Below are positions 31,973 through 41,808 of a DNA stretch of 44,935 nt, in pieces (the stretch's first letter is position 1; each line of letters opens with the position of its first letter). The DNA is from Terriglobales bacterium. GTDB lineage: Bacteria; Acidobacteriota; Terriglobia; Terriglobales; SCQP01. Both the position numbers and the translations under genes were made by a program. The stretch spans positions 1-44,935 of the forward strand of contig JANWJU010000036.1 of assembly GCA_025451775.1 (NCBI GenBank). The letters run 5' to 3'. The notes beneath the pieces are model-generated. The model was not told the DNA's origin. It did no database searches and saw only the letters and a list, made by a program, of their open reading frames with translations.

Positions 31973-32731
31973 CTACTGGGTAGCTTCGCTGCCGGGCTGG
32001 GCGCTGGCGCCAGGGCTGCTGGCCGCCAGGCCATTGACCAGAACCTTCAAATCCACCCGCCGGTTCTCCTGCCGTCCGGTGCGCGTGGTGTTGGGGGCCA
32101 CCGCCTGATTCTCACCCAACCCGATCAGGAAGATGCGGTGGGGCGCGATGTTCTTGGTTTCCAAATACCGCACCACCGAGTCCGCCCGGCGCTGGCTGAG
32201 CTTGTTGTTGTACGCCGCCGGCCCGGTCGAGTCGGTGTAGCCTTCCACTTCCAGGATGCCGTGGGGGTTCTGCTGCAATTGCGTCACCACGCCGTCCAGC
32301 GTCTGCTCCGAATCCGGCGTCAGGTTCGCTTTGTCAAAGGCAAAGTGTACCGTCGCCGCCGACGTCTGCTTGTAGTCGTCCAGGTTGGCCATGCTGGCGT
32401 CCAGCGCCTGGATCCGGCCCGAGGTCTGGTTGAGCTGTTGTCCCACCTGCTGCGCCTGATCCTGCACTTGCTGCGCCTTCTGCACCGCCTGCGCGGTGGA
32501 GGCGTTAACCTGCTGAATGCCCTGCTGGGCTCGCTGGTCCACGGCGTGGATGTCGTTGGTGTTCTTCGCCGTTTCCGTGTCGAGTTGATTGACATGGTTG
32601 ATCAGCGGCTGAGTCTGCTGACGGACATATTTCTTTGTGGTGCACCCGCCCGCCACCAGGAGCGCGGCGGCGAGCGTACCCAGAATCATCAGGCGCATGC
32701 GTGAATGGAATGGTTGATCTTGTGCGGGCAT
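31973..32731 (-). CDS. OmpA-domain outer-membrane lipoprotein with coiled coil
   Basis: 252 aa. A lipoprotein signal (hydrophobic segment ending LLVAGGC) has a candidate lipobox cysteine near residue 30. An Lpp-like region rich in Gln, Ala and Asn (about 38-125) predicts a coiled coil, followed by an OmpA/Pal peptidoglycan-binding domain (VHFAFDKANLTP, LEVEGYTDSTG, LSQRRADSVVRYL, GENQAV, NRRVDLKV). Start 32731 has GGAGG 5 nt upstream; an ATG at 32698 has none. It probably ties the outer membrane to the cell wall. A TGCCAAA palindrome lies 34-51 nt upstream. Confidence 0.9.
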   Translation of the reverse strand: MPAQDQPFHSRMRLMILGTLAAALLVAGGCTTKKYVRQQTQPLINHVNQLDTETAKNTNDIHAVDQRAQQGIQQVNASTAQAVQKAQQVQDQAQQVGQQLNQTSGRIQALDASMANLDDYKQTSAATVHFAFDKANLTPDSEQTLDGVVTQLQQNPHGILEVEGYTDSTGPAAYNNKLSQRRADSVVRYLETKNIAPHRIFLIGLGENQAVAPNTTRTGRQENRRVDLKVLVNGLAASSPGASAQPGSEATQ

Positions 32732-32764
32732 AAGTGCCTCCACCAGTTCGGTATGCACGGCGCG

Positions 32765-32782
32765 TGCCAAACTGATTTGGCA
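32765..32782. promoter_or_regulatory. Operator-like palindrome upstream of the OmpA lipoprotein
   Basis: TGCCAAA-CTGA-TTTGGCA, seven-base perfect arms, in the divergent ompA-like/uvrC gap. It could be a transcription factor site or an RNA hairpin near the leader. No matching regulator gene is in the window. Confidence 0.45.
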
Positions 32783-32877
32783 CCCAAACGTCCGCATTTC
32801 CTAGTAGGTGGGGTTGCCACGTGCTGCCATCTCGCCGCTTCATCGCAGCTGCGGCGGTAAAATTTACCTAACCCCAA

Positions 32878-34704
32878 ATGGATCTGATCCAGAAATCCCG
32901 CCAGCTTCCCACCCAACCCGGCGTCTACCTGTTCAAGAACGCCGAGAACACGGTGATTTATGTGGGTAAGGCCAGGGATTTGCGCGCCCGTGTACGCACC
33001 TATTTTCTGGCGGGCGCTTGGGAGAACGCCAAAACGGGTTCGCTGGTGCGGGAGGCGGCCGACCTCGAGACCATCGTAGTGGATACCGAAGCCGAGGCGC
33101 TGGCGCTGGAAAATACGCTGATCAAGCAGCATCAGCCTCGCTTCAATATCCTGCTCCGCGATGACAAGACCTATCCCTACATTCGCCTCAGCCGTGAGCT
33201 CTACCCGCGCGTCTACGTGACGCGCCGGTTGGAGCGGGACGGTTCCGAGTACTTTGGGCCGTTCTTCCCGGCCGGATTTGCCTACCGGCTGGTGCATTTT
33301 GTTCATAAGCATTTCCTGGTGCCGTCGTGCAAGGTGGATCTCAGCCGCTTCCACTCCCGTCCCTGTTTGCAGTTCCACATCCAGCGCTGCCTGGGACCCT
33401 GCGTTCAGGGGTTGACCACTCCCGAGCGGTATCAGCAGGCGGTGCAGGACACGCGCCTGTTTCTCAGCGGCCGCCACGCCGATCTGGCACGGGAGCTGAA
33501 ACGGCGCCGTGATACGGCCGCCGAAGCCGAGCGGTTCGAGGAAGCCGCTTCCTGCCGCGACCTGTTAACCGTGCTCGAAGAGGTGCAGGAGCGGCAAAAG
33601 ATGCACGCCGTCAGCGGCGCCGATGCCGACATTGTCGGCTTCTACCGCGAGGGTGAACGCATGGCGCTGAACCTGTTTCATCTCCGCCATGGCCGCATCG
33701 TCGACCGGCGGGAGTTCTTCCGCGAGTCGCTGCCCGACACCGGACTGGTGGGCGACGAAGCCGGCGAGGCGATGCGGCCCCAGGCAGGCGCAGCGCCGCC
33801 GCGCCAGGACCCGCGCCCCGCCACCGATGCCGCCATTCTGGGCGCGCTGCTCAAGCAAATCTATCTGCAGCAGCCCTACCTGCCGCCGCAGGTGAGCGTG
33901 CCGCTGGACTTCGAGGACAGGGAAGCGCTGGCCGCCGCGCTCACCGCCCAGCGGGGCAGCACCGTCGATATTGCCGTGCCCCAGCGTGGCGCCAAGAAGT
34001 CGATGCTCGAGCTGGCTGCCAAAAACGCCCGCAACTCCTTCGCCCGCCGCTTCCGCTCGCTCCCCGCTGCCGAGCAGGCCAACGCCGATTGGGCCGAACT
34101 GGGCCGGGCGCTGGGACTCGATCTGGGCGCCACCGCCGGCCGCATCGAGTGCTTTGATATCTCCCATTTCCAGGGGGCCGAAACCGTGGCCTCCATGGTG
34201 GTCTGGCAGGGTGGGCGCATGGATCACAGCCAGTACCGCAAATACCGCATTCGCACCGTGGCCGGGGTGGACGACTTCCGCTCCATGGCCGAGGTTGTCG
34301 GCCGCCGCTACCGCCGCCTCCAGGCCGAAGGTGCCGTCTTGCCTAACCTGATCCTGATTGATGGCGGCGTGGGACAGCTCCACGCCGCGCAGACGGTGCT
34401 GGCGGAGTTGGGGCTGGAGCAGGTGCCGCTGGCCAGCTTGGCCAAACGGGAGGAGCTGATCTACGTTGCCGGCCAGGAACACGCCCCGGTCCGGCTCGGC
34501 GCCCAGGCCCGTCCGCTGCAGATTCTGCAGACGGTGCGGGATGAAGCCCACCGCTTCGCCATCACCTTTCACCGCCAACGCCGCGGCAAGGCGCTCACCG
34601 CCGACGGTGACGGGGCCAAGCCCGCCCGCCGCCGCACCACGGCGCGCAGGAACGCGGCCCTCGCTCAAAGTGGCGAGCCACCCGAATTAACGCCCAGCAT
34701 CTAA
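32878..34704 (+). CDS. uvrC: Excinuclease ABC subunit C lacking its C-terminal HhH
   Basis: Makes both incisions in nucleotide excision repair. 608 aa: GIY-YIG domain (GVYLFKN, VIYVGKARDLRARV), Cys-rich region (CLQFHIQRCLGPC), UVR domain (about 205-240), RNase H-like endonuclease (CFDISHFQGAETVASMV, LILIDGGVGQLHAA, RDEAHRFAITFHR). After that, the usual helix-hairpin-helix pair (LDxIPGIG) is missing in every frame; an Arg/Ala-rich tail ends AQSGEPPELTPSI, of which SGEPP comes from a family A fragment. Both nuclease centres look intact. A TAAAAT hexamer lies 14 nt upstream. Confidence 0.95.
   Translation: MDLIQKSRQLPTQPGVYLFKNAENTVIYVGKARDLRARVRTYFLAGAWENAKTGSLVREAADLETIVVDTEAEALALENTLIKQHQPRFNILLRDDKTYPYIRLSRELYPRVYVTRRLERDGSEYFGPFFPAGFAYRLVHFVHKHFLVPSCKVDLSRFHSRPCLQFHIQRCLGPCVQGLTTPERYQQAVQDTRLFLSGRHADLARELKRRRDTAAEAERFEEAASCRDLLTVLEEVQERQKMHAVSGADADIVGFYREGERMALNLFHLRHGRIVDRREFFRESLPDTGLVGDEAGEAMRPQAGAAPPRQDPRPATDAAILGALLKQIYLQQPYLPPQVSVPLDFEDREALAAALTAQRGSTVDIAVPQRGAKKSMLELAAKNARNSFARRFRSLPAAEQANADWAELGRALGLDLGATAGRIECFDISHFQGAETVASMVVWQGGRMDHSQYRKYRIRTVAGVDDFRSMAEVVGRRYRRLQAEGAVLPNLILIDGGVGQLHAAQTVLAELGLEQVPLASLAKREELIYVAGQEHAPVRLGAQARPLQILQTVRDEAHRFAITFHRQRRGKALTADGDGAKPARRRTTARRNAALAQSGEPPELTPSI
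34667..34682 (+). repeat. Family A repeat, 3' fragment in the uvrC tail
   Basis: AAAGTGGCGAGCCACC, the last 16 nt of family A in the same orientation as all other copies, encoding part of the UvrC C-terminus. Confidence 0.6.
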
Positions 34705-34710
34705 AAGCAG

Positions 34711-34716
34711 TAGAAT
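34711..34716 (+). promoter_or_regulatory. -10-like hexamer of the YtxH gene (led transcript)
   Basis: TAGAAT, followed by a normal leader with GGAGGA (34725-34730) 4 nt before the ATG. It serves as contrast to the leaderless starts: the same -10 shape but with a ribosome site. Confidence 0.45.
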
Positions 34717-34734
34717 GCTGATACGGAGGAAGAC

Positions 34735-35121
34735 ATGGCGGAATCCAGAGGTTTGTGGTTTTTGGTGGGCCTGAGCGTGGGCGCGCTGGCAGGCATCCTA
34801 TATGCGCCGCAGACGGGCGAGCAAACGCGGGACCTGTTGAGTCGCAAGGCCGACCAGGGCCGCGATTACGTGCAGCGCAAGAGCGGCGATCTGCGGTCGC
34901 AAGTGGGCAACTGGCGGGAACAGGCTGGCGGTTTCCGAGAGCAGGCTTCCGCTGCCCGCGACCAGGCGGTGCAGTTTGCCGACCGCGGCAAGCAGGCGGT
35001 CACCCGCCAGATCGACCAGTTTCAGGCGGCGGTTGAAGCCGGCAAGCAGGCCTATCGGGAATCGGCAGGCCTCAAGAAAGATAACCCTGAAGCCGATGAA
35101 GCCTCCGGGGCTAACCTATAA
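34735..35121 (+). CDS. YtxH-domain membrane protein
   Basis: 128 aa. One N-terminal transmembrane helix (LWFLVGLSVGALAGILYAP) with the family's ILYAPQTGEQTR turn, then an amphipathic, charged helix rich in Gln, Arg and Ala predicted to form a coiled coil. General-stress or envelope-linked small proteins carry this domain. Strong GGAGGA Shine-Dalgarno. Its stop codon overlaps the -10-like TATAAT of the next gene, so the two genes may be transcribed both together and separately. Confidence 0.85.
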   Translation: MAESRGLWFLVGLSVGALAGILYAPQTGEQTRDLLSRKADQGRDYVQRKSGDLRSQVGNWREQAGGFREQASAARDQAVQFADRGKQAVTRQIDQFQAAVEAGKQAYRESAGLKKDNPEADEASGANL

Positions 35122-35122
35122 T
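35117..35122 (+). promoter_or_regulatory. Perfect TATAAT before the DUF948-like gene
   Basis: TATAAT overlaps the ytxH stop codon and ends 9 nt before the next ATG; it sits in the palindrome CCTATAATTAGG. Confidence 0.4.
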
Positions 35123-35131
35123 TAGGCAGCC

Positions 35132-35662
35132 ATGCACATGTCGACCACCGACGTCCTGCTCGTAATCTTTATCGGGGTGGCGGCCGTGTCGCTGCTGGGA
35201 CAACTGCTGGTGCTGCTGGGCCTGGCCCGCCGCGTGGGCGCGATGTCGAAGGCGATTACCCCTTTGCTGCCACCGCTCGAGCTGGGGGCCAAGGCGCTGC
35301 CCCAAGTCGTCGCCGAGGCGCGGGGCCTGCTGAATGAAACCCGGCCGCAGATTCAGGCGGTCGTCGCCAACGTGGCCGAGATCAGCACCTTGGCACGGGA
35401 TCAGGTGCGGCGCGCCGATCAGTTGGCCACCGAGTTCGCCGAGCGGCTCGAGTTGCAGATGGTACGCGTCGATGAGGTGCTCGCCACCGCGTTGGCGAGC
35501 GTGGAGCAGGTCACGACCACCGTCCGGGAGTCGGTGTTGCAGCCGGTTCGAGACGTGAATGCCTTGGTGCAAGGCGTGCGCACCGGCGTCGATTTCTTCT
35601 TCCGCCGCCGCGCCAGCCCGCCCGCCCGCCCCGCCTACCAAGACGAGGAAATGTTTATTTGA
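35132..35662 (+). CDS. DUF948-like single-span membrane coiled-coil protein
   Basis: 176 aa. One N-terminal transmembrane helix (VLLVIFIGVAAVSLLGQLLV) and a long helical region with regular hydrophobic spacing (about 55-150), ending in an FFFRRR patch and a Pro-rich tail. Layout and position next to a YtxH gene fit DUF948 proteins, which are often in such pairs; the family call is by resemblance. Start is the ATG at 35132, with a second at 35138. Confidence 0.7.
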   Translation: MHMSTTDVLLVIFIGVAAVSLLGQLLVLLGLARRVGAMSKAITPLLPPLELGAKALPQVVAEARGLLNETRPQIQAVVANVAEISTLARDQVRRADQLATEFAERLELQMVRVDEVLATALASVEQVTTTVRESVLQPVRDVNALVQGVRTGVDFFFRRRASPPARPAYQDEEMFI

Positions 35663-35675
35663 AACCGCGCGCGCC

Positions 35676-36629
35676 TCACGGGCCGCCGAGCGGCGGCGTC
35701 GCGGGCACGGTCATGGGCATGCCTTCGCCCACGGTAAACGCCACAAACACCGCTTGCGCCGCCCAATCGGTTCCGGCGTAAAGCCGGCTCATGGCGGCGG
35801 CATCGCTGGCGACGGCGCGCTGGTACTCCGCCGCCTTACCGCTGTCGTGGTGGGGGCCGGTGGCTGAGTACAGCGTCCAGGCGATGGCTTCCCGGTAGAC
35901 GGCGTCGTAGGCAGCACGGGCCGTGGCCGGTCCGTTCGGATACTTCTTGACGTAGTCGTGGTAGGTATCGGCTTCCTTGCCCACGCACTCCGGCTTGCTC
36001 ACCCAATCGCCGCAGGTGAAGTGCTCGATCAGAAGCTGGTACGCCGCCCGTGCCGCCCACGGCGTAGCCGGATATTTACCGGTCACGCGGCGCAGTTCGT
36101 CGTGGTTGGGGAACTGGCGCTCACTGGGAGTCCGCCGTTTGGGCATCTCGTCGAGGCTGATCTCCCAGCGGATCTCGGCGCCCCGGTAGAGGGCTTCGGC
36201 GGCGCGGTTGGCTTGTGGGAAATTGTCGTAGATGGCCAAATACAGGCGGGCCGCGTCGAGCGCCGCCTGCTGCTGCCCGGCGCTGCTTTCGGCCTGGTCC
36301 TCAAGCCCCACGGCAGCGCCGAAGATCAACTCCGGCGCCTGCGGGTTGTTGAGCCGCACCAAGCCTTGGTTGCGCATCCAGCCCGATACGCCAGTAAACA
36401 CCTGCACGAAATTGCCGGCGCTGGATTGCACCCCCACCGCTTCCCCGGGGCGCACCGCGCCCACACGCGCGCTGGCCGGGTCGGGGCTGAGATAAATGGG
36501 CGCCGCCACTAGCGCCACCGACTTCTGCAAGGTCACGGCGCTTTGGCCGGCGGCGCCTTTCGCAGCCAGAAAAGCGGCGAGCAGGGCGGTGAGCAGAACT
36601 TCGGCGGCGATGGCGGCGCGCCTTTTCAT
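35676..36629 (-). CDS. Exported SH3-like / helical-repeat protein
   Basis: 317 aa. Signal peptide (cleavage near residue 28), a bacterial SH3-like domain (about 36-92: LYLSPDP-type loop, VQVFTGVSGWMRNQGLV), then helices resembling BamD/TPR tandem repeats (ARLYLAIYDNFPQANRAAEAL, DELRRVTGKYPATPWAARAAY, DTYHDYVKKYPNGPATARAAY). Two cysteines in FTCGDWVSKPECVG may be disulfide-bonded. Overlaps the RNase J stop by ATGA. A periplasmic wall-binding or scaffold role is inferred; no named family. Confidence 0.75.
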   Translation of the reverse strand: MKRRAAIAAEVLLTALLAAFLAAKGAAGQSAVTLQKSVALVAAPIYLSPDPASARVGAVRPGEAVGVQSSAGNFVQVFTGVSGWMRNQGLVRLNNPQAPELIFGAAVGLEDQAESSAGQQQAALDAARLYLAIYDNFPQANRAAEALYRGAEIRWEISLDEMPKRRTPSERQFPNHDELRRVTGKYPATPWAARAAYQLLIEHFTCGDWVSKPECVGKEADTYHDYVKKYPNGPATARAAYDAVYREAIAWTLYSATGPHHDSGKAAEYQRAVASDAAAMSRLYAGTDWAAQAVFVAFTVGEGMPMTVPATPPLGGP

Positions 36630-38296
36630 ACTTCCAAGATCACCGGCAGCACCAGCGGGCGCTTGTTGGTTTGCGCCTGCAGGTATTTGCGCAGGTCGCG
36701 CCGGATGCGCTCTTTGATCAGCGACCAGTCTCCGGACTCCTCCGGCCCGGCGCTGGCCACCGATTCGACCACCAACTCGCGGGCGCGGGCGAGCAACCCG
36801 TCGGCCAGGATCGGGCTCACGAACCCGGAGGTGACGATCTCAGGCGCGTTCTGGATTCGGCCCGTGGCCTTGTTGATGGCCAGGATGGGCAGCACGATGC
36901 CATCTTCGGCGAGGTGCCGCCGGTCGCGCACGATCACGTCTTCGGCCACTTCGTCCATGCTGCCGCTGTCGATGAAGACCCGGCCGGTGGGCGCCGTGCC
37001 GACGCGGTCCATGCCGTTCTGATCCATCTCCAGAATCTCGCCGTCCTCGGCCACGTGGGCCTGCAGGTTGGGGATGCGCAGGCTGCGCGCCAAGCGGGCG
37101 TGGAGCGAGAGCTGGCGGAACTCGCCGTGCACGGGGATGAAATGCCGCGGCCGCACCAGATTGATCAGCAGCTTCATCTCCTCCTGGCTGCCGTGGCCGG
37201 AGACGTGCACCGGGGGATAGCTGTCAGTTTCGTACACCACCTGAGCTCCGCGCTTGAACAGGTGGTTGATCATCCGGTAGATGGCCTTCTCATTGCCGGG
37301 GATGATGCGGCTGGAGAGCACCACGGTATCGCCCTCGGAGATGGCGGCGTGCTTGTGGTTGTTGACCGAGGCGCGCGCCAGCGCCGACATGGGTTCGGCC
37401 TGGCTGCCCGAGATCACCACCGTGACCTGGTCGCGGGGAAACGCCCGCAGATCCTGGGGCCGGATCAAGATACCGTCGGGGAGGTGGAGAAAATCCAGCC
37501 GGTGGGCATGGCCAGTGTTGTTCTCCATGCTGCGCCCCAGGAAACACACCTTGCGGCCGTACTCGGCTGCCATCTCGACCGCGAGTTGAATGCGGTGGAT
37601 GGAGCTGGTGAAGCAGCAGATGTAGAGCCGGCCGGCGCCGGCGTTGGCGAACAGGTCGTCGAAGCGGTCCCGCACCGCCAGCTCGCTGGGAGTGTAGCCG
37701 CGGCGATCGACGTTGGTGCTGTCGGACAACAGCGCCAGCACCCCGCGCTTGCCGTACTCGGCGAAGGCGTGCAGGTCGAAGGGCCGGTTGTCGGTGGGCG
37801 TGGGATCAATTTTGAAGTCTCCGGTGTGGATCACCACCCCGCCCGGCGTGGTGATGGCGATGGCGCACGCGCCCACGATGCTGTGGGTGACGTGGATGTA
37901 CTCCACTTTGAACGACCCCACCTGAAACGGCTCCCGCGGTTTCACGATCTGCAGCCGCGTGGTATCCAGCAGCTTGTGCTCGCTCAGCTTGGATTCCACC
38001 AGCGCCAGCGTGAACTCGGTGCCGTAGATGGGTACGCGCAGGTCCTCAATGACGAACGGCAGCGCCCCGATGTGGTCCTCGTGCCCGTGGGTGAGCAGGA
38101 TGGCGCGCAGTTGCGCCCGGTGCTCCACCAGGAAGCTGACATCGGGCACCACGACATCGATGCCCAGCAGCTCGGGTTCAGGGAACATCAGCCCGCAGTC
38201 CACCACGACCATGTCGTCGCCGTAGCGAACCGCCATCATGTTGAGCCCGAACTCACCCAGGCCCCCTAACGGAATTAATTGCAGACGAGGTTGCAC
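36626..38296 (-). CDS. rnj: Ribonuclease J
   Basis: Metallo-beta-lactamase/beta-CASP ribonuclease for mRNA turnover and rRNA 5' maturation, 556 aa. Metal motif H70-x-H72-x-D74-H75 (THGHEDHIGALP), THSIVGACAIAI, HTGDFKID, SDSTNVDRRGYT and the beta-CASP part with SGHGSQEEMKLL, HFIPVHGE. GTG start at 38296, with TAGAAT on the minus strand ending 5 nt before it and no Shine-Dalgarno. It shares a coupled unit with the SH3 gene and lies next to rsmA. Confidence 0.96.
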   Translation of the reverse strand: MQPRLQLIPLGGLGEFGLNMMAVRYGDDMVVVDCGLMFPEPELLGIDVVVPDVSFLVEHRAQLRAILLTHGHEDHIGALPFVIEDLRVPIYGTEFTLALVESKLSEHKLLDTTRLQIVKPREPFQVGSFKVEYIHVTHSIVGACAIAITTPGGVVIHTGDFKIDPTPTDNRPFDLHAFAEYGKRGVLALLSDSTNVDRRGYTPSELAVRDRFDDLFANAGAGRLYICCFTSSIHRIQLAVEMAAEYGRKVCFLGRSMENNTGHAHRLDFLHLPDGILIRPQDLRAFPRDQVTVVISGSQAEPMSALARASVNNHKHAAISEGDTVVLSSRIIPGNEKAIYRMINHLFKRGAQVVYETDSYPPVHVSGHGSQEEMKLLINLVRPRHFIPVHGEFRQLSLHARLARSLRIPNLQAHVAEDGEILEMDQNGMDRVGTAPTGRVFIDSGSMDEVAEDVIVRDRRHLAEDGIVLPILAINKATGRIQNAPEIVTSGFVSPILADGLLARARELVVESVASAGPEESGDWSLIKERIRRDLRKYLQAQTNKRPLVLPVILEV

Positions 38297-38301
38297 GCCC
38301 T

Positions 38302-38307
38302 ATTCTA
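38302..38307 (-). promoter_or_regulatory. -10-like hexamer of rnj (leaderless type)
   Basis: Minus-strand TAGAAT ending 5 nt before the GTG of RNase J. The upstream gap also holds the palindrome GCCCCATGGGGC (38316-38327). Confidence 0.45.
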
Positions 38308-38335
38308 GCAGTTAGGCCCCATGGGGCACGGGTCC

Positions 38336-38364
38336 GGCTGGGCGGATGGGGACCCCGCCCAGCC
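38336..38364. terminator. GC-rich hairpin between rsmA and rnj
   Basis: GGCTGGGCGG and CCGCCCAGCC arms (10 perfect pairs) around a 9-nt loop. There is no U-run, so it may be a terminator for rsmA or an RNA-stability element. Confidence 0.45.
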
Positions 38365-38403
38365 GCTTCCTGCGGTCGCTCTGTGTCCCAGGCCGGCAGC
38401 CAC

Positions 38404-39144
38404 TCAATTAGGGCCGAGTTGTTTGTAAATGGCGGCCAGTTCGGCCAGTGATAACTGCTCGGCGCGGGCGGTGATCGCCAGTCCCAGCCGCGGGCCGAGT
38501 TGCTTGCGCTTTGCCGCGAAGGCGCGGCGCAGGAAGCGCATAAAGGGTTCGATTTCCACCCCCAGGGCCGCCGCCTGCGGCGCAAATTCGAGCCGCAGCA
38601 GCGTCGAATGCACCTGCGGCGGCGGCCGGAACGCCCCCGGCGGAAGATCGAAGAGCCGTTGGGGACGGGCGTAAAACTGGGTCGTGGCCGAAAGCAGGCC
38701 AAAAGCCCGCCCTCCCGGGACGGCGAGCATGCGGTCAGCCACCTCGCGCTGCACCATGAGGACCGCGCCCGCGATGGCGGCGGCGTGGTGGAACAGGTGC
38801 AGCAGGATGGGGGAGGTGATGTAGTAGGGCAGGTTGCCGGCCACCTGCAGGGGCTCGCCTCCCGCCAGCGCTGCCAAGGCCGTGAAATCCACGCTCAGGA
38901 CATCGGCCTCGATCACCGTCGTCCCCGCCTGCTTCCCCACTTGGTCCCGCAACCCCTGGGCCAGCCCTGGGTCCGATTCGATCACCCAAAACCGCTCCGC
39001 CCGCGGCGCGAGCAGCCGTGAGAGCCCGCCCGGCCCGCCGCCAATTTCCACCAAGGCGGGCAGCGGCGTGGGCGCCGCCGCCTCCGCCACGCGCTGCTGC
39101 CAGCCCGGCTGATACAAAAAATTTTGTCCCCGCGGTGCTTTCAT
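38404..39144 (-). CDS. rsmA: 16S rRNA dimethyladenosine transferase
   Basis: Dimethylates two adjacent adenines near the 3' end of 16S rRNA (KsgA). GQNFL at the N-terminus, SAM motif VEIGGGPGGLS, VIESDPGL, EADVLSVD and the catalytic NLPYYI; the C-terminal helices follow the family. 246 aa, slightly short, with a compact N-terminus. Transcribed toward rnj, divergent from trxA by 53 nt. Confidence 0.95.
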   Translation of the reverse strand: MKAPRGQNFLYQPGWQQRVAEAAAPTPLPALVEIGGGPGGLSRLLAPRAERFWVIESDPGLAQGLRDQVGKQAGTTVIEADVLSVDFTALAALAGGEPLQVAGNLPYYITSPILLHLFHHAAAIAGAVLMVQREVADRMLAVPGGRAFGLLSATTQFYARPQRLFDLPPGAFRPPPQVHSTLLRLEFAPQAAALGVEIEPFMRFLRRAFAAKRKQLGPRLGLAITARAEQLSLAELAAIYKQLGPN

Positions 39145-39165
39145 GAGCGTGGCATCAGAGTCCGG

Positions 39166-39171
39166 TACAAT
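39166..39171 (+). promoter_or_regulatory. -10-like hexamer of trxA (led transcript)
   Basis: TACAAT 26 nt before the trxA ATG, with GGAGG (39183-39187) between, so transcription start near 39178 gives a normal leader. Confidence 0.4.
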
Positions 39172-39197
39172 AGTAAACGGATGGAGGAAATGCCCAC

Positions 39198-39524
39198 ATG
39201 GCCGCTAATGTAGCCGAGTTCTCCGACGCCAGCTTCGAAACCGATGTGCTGAAGTCGGACGTTCCCGTCCTGGTCGATTTTTGGGCGCCGTGGTGCGGCC
39301 CCTGCCGCCAGCTTGCGCCGCACGTGGAGGCGGTGGCTGGTGAGCTAGCGGGCAAGCTCAAAGTCGGCAAGCTCAACGTGGACGACAATACCCGTACCGC
39401 CGGCGCCTATCAGGTGCAAGGCATCCCCACGCTGCTGCTGTTCAAGGGCGGCAAGGTGGAGGAGCAGATCGTCGGTTACGTCAGCAAGGACGCGCTGCGC
39501 CGTTCCCTGGACAAACACCTGTAA
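39198..39524 (+). CDS. trxA: Thioredoxin
   Basis: General disulfide reductase, 108 aa, with the active site WCGPC (C33, C36), PVLVDFWA before it and the cis-proline GIPTLLLF. GGAGG 10 nt upstream of the ATG. It precedes purA across a hairpin-rich gap, so cotranscription is possible but not shown. Confidence 0.97.
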   Translation: MAANVAEFSDASFETDVLKSDVPVLVDFWAPWCGPCRQLAPHVEAVAGELAGKLKVGKLNVDDNTRTAGAYQVQGIPTLLLFKGGKVEEQIVGYVSKDALRRSLDKHL

Positions 39525-39530
39525 AAAAGC

Positions 39531-39621
39531 TATGAGCTATTAGCTGGTAGCTATGAGGAACGCTCGCGTTCCGATAGTGGGGGCTGCGCGCCTAAAAGCT
39601 AATAGCTGAGAGCTAATAGCT
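39531..39621. repeat. AGCTATTAGCT-type inverted repeats between trxA and purA
   Basis: The left part has AGCTATGAGCTATTAGCT and the right part AGCTGAGAGCTAATAGCT, many TAGCTNNTAGC words in opposite orientation; in between GGAACGC/GCGTTCC (39557-39572) forms its own hairpin. The whole can fold as a large cruciform or RNA hairpin ending 5 nt before purA. Confidence 0.75.
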
Positions 39622-39623
39622 AA

Positions 39624-41478
<1,855 letters not shown>

Positions 41479-41529
41479 CGCGGTACGCCTTGAAGGCGCA
41501 CGCATTTTGATTAGCCAGAGAAGTATCCG

Positions 41530-41808
41530 GTGCCTGGAACTCCCGAAGCCGATAAAAGCCGCTTGGCCTTGCGGCTTCGCCAGGAGGACAGGAAGCGGCT
41601 CCTGCGCGCGGCTGCGATTGAAAATACCGACCTGACCTCATTTATGGTCCAGCATGCGCTGCGCATAGCCGGCACTGTCATCGAAAAGTCGGAGCGGGTG
41701 CAGCGATCGGAGCGCGATACCTTGCGCGTGTTGGATTTGATTGAGAACCCTCCCGCGCCCACGCCCCGCTTGCTGCGGCCTGCCAGATCGTTCCAGTCGC
41801 ACCGATGA
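41530..41808 (+). CDS. DUF1778 (TacA-type) antitoxin
   Basis: 92 aa: a ribbon-helix-helix N-terminus (KSRLALRLRQEDRKRLLRA) and a C-terminal toxin-binding tail (LDLIENPPAPTPRLLRPARS) typical of antitoxins paired with GNAT toxins that acetylate aminoacyl-tRNA. GTG start. The toxin gene begins in a 4-nt overlap (ATGA) but is destroyed, so this antitoxin is now an orphan; it could still act as a repressor or protect against toxins elsewhere. Family call is by motif reading. Confidence 0.85.
   Translation: MPGTPEADKSRLALRLRQEDRKRLLRAAAIENTDLTSFMVQHALRIAGTVIEKSERVQRSERDTLRVLDLIENPPAPTPRLLRPARSFQSHR

Noticed and set aside
34600-34704. UvrC HhH lost only by a frameshift
   Set aside because: No IPGIG-type HhH motif is found in any of the other forward frames of this stretch.
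36671-38269. A 532-codon open frame antisense to RNase J
   Set aside because: Shadow frame; RNase J on the other strand carries all catalytic motifs.
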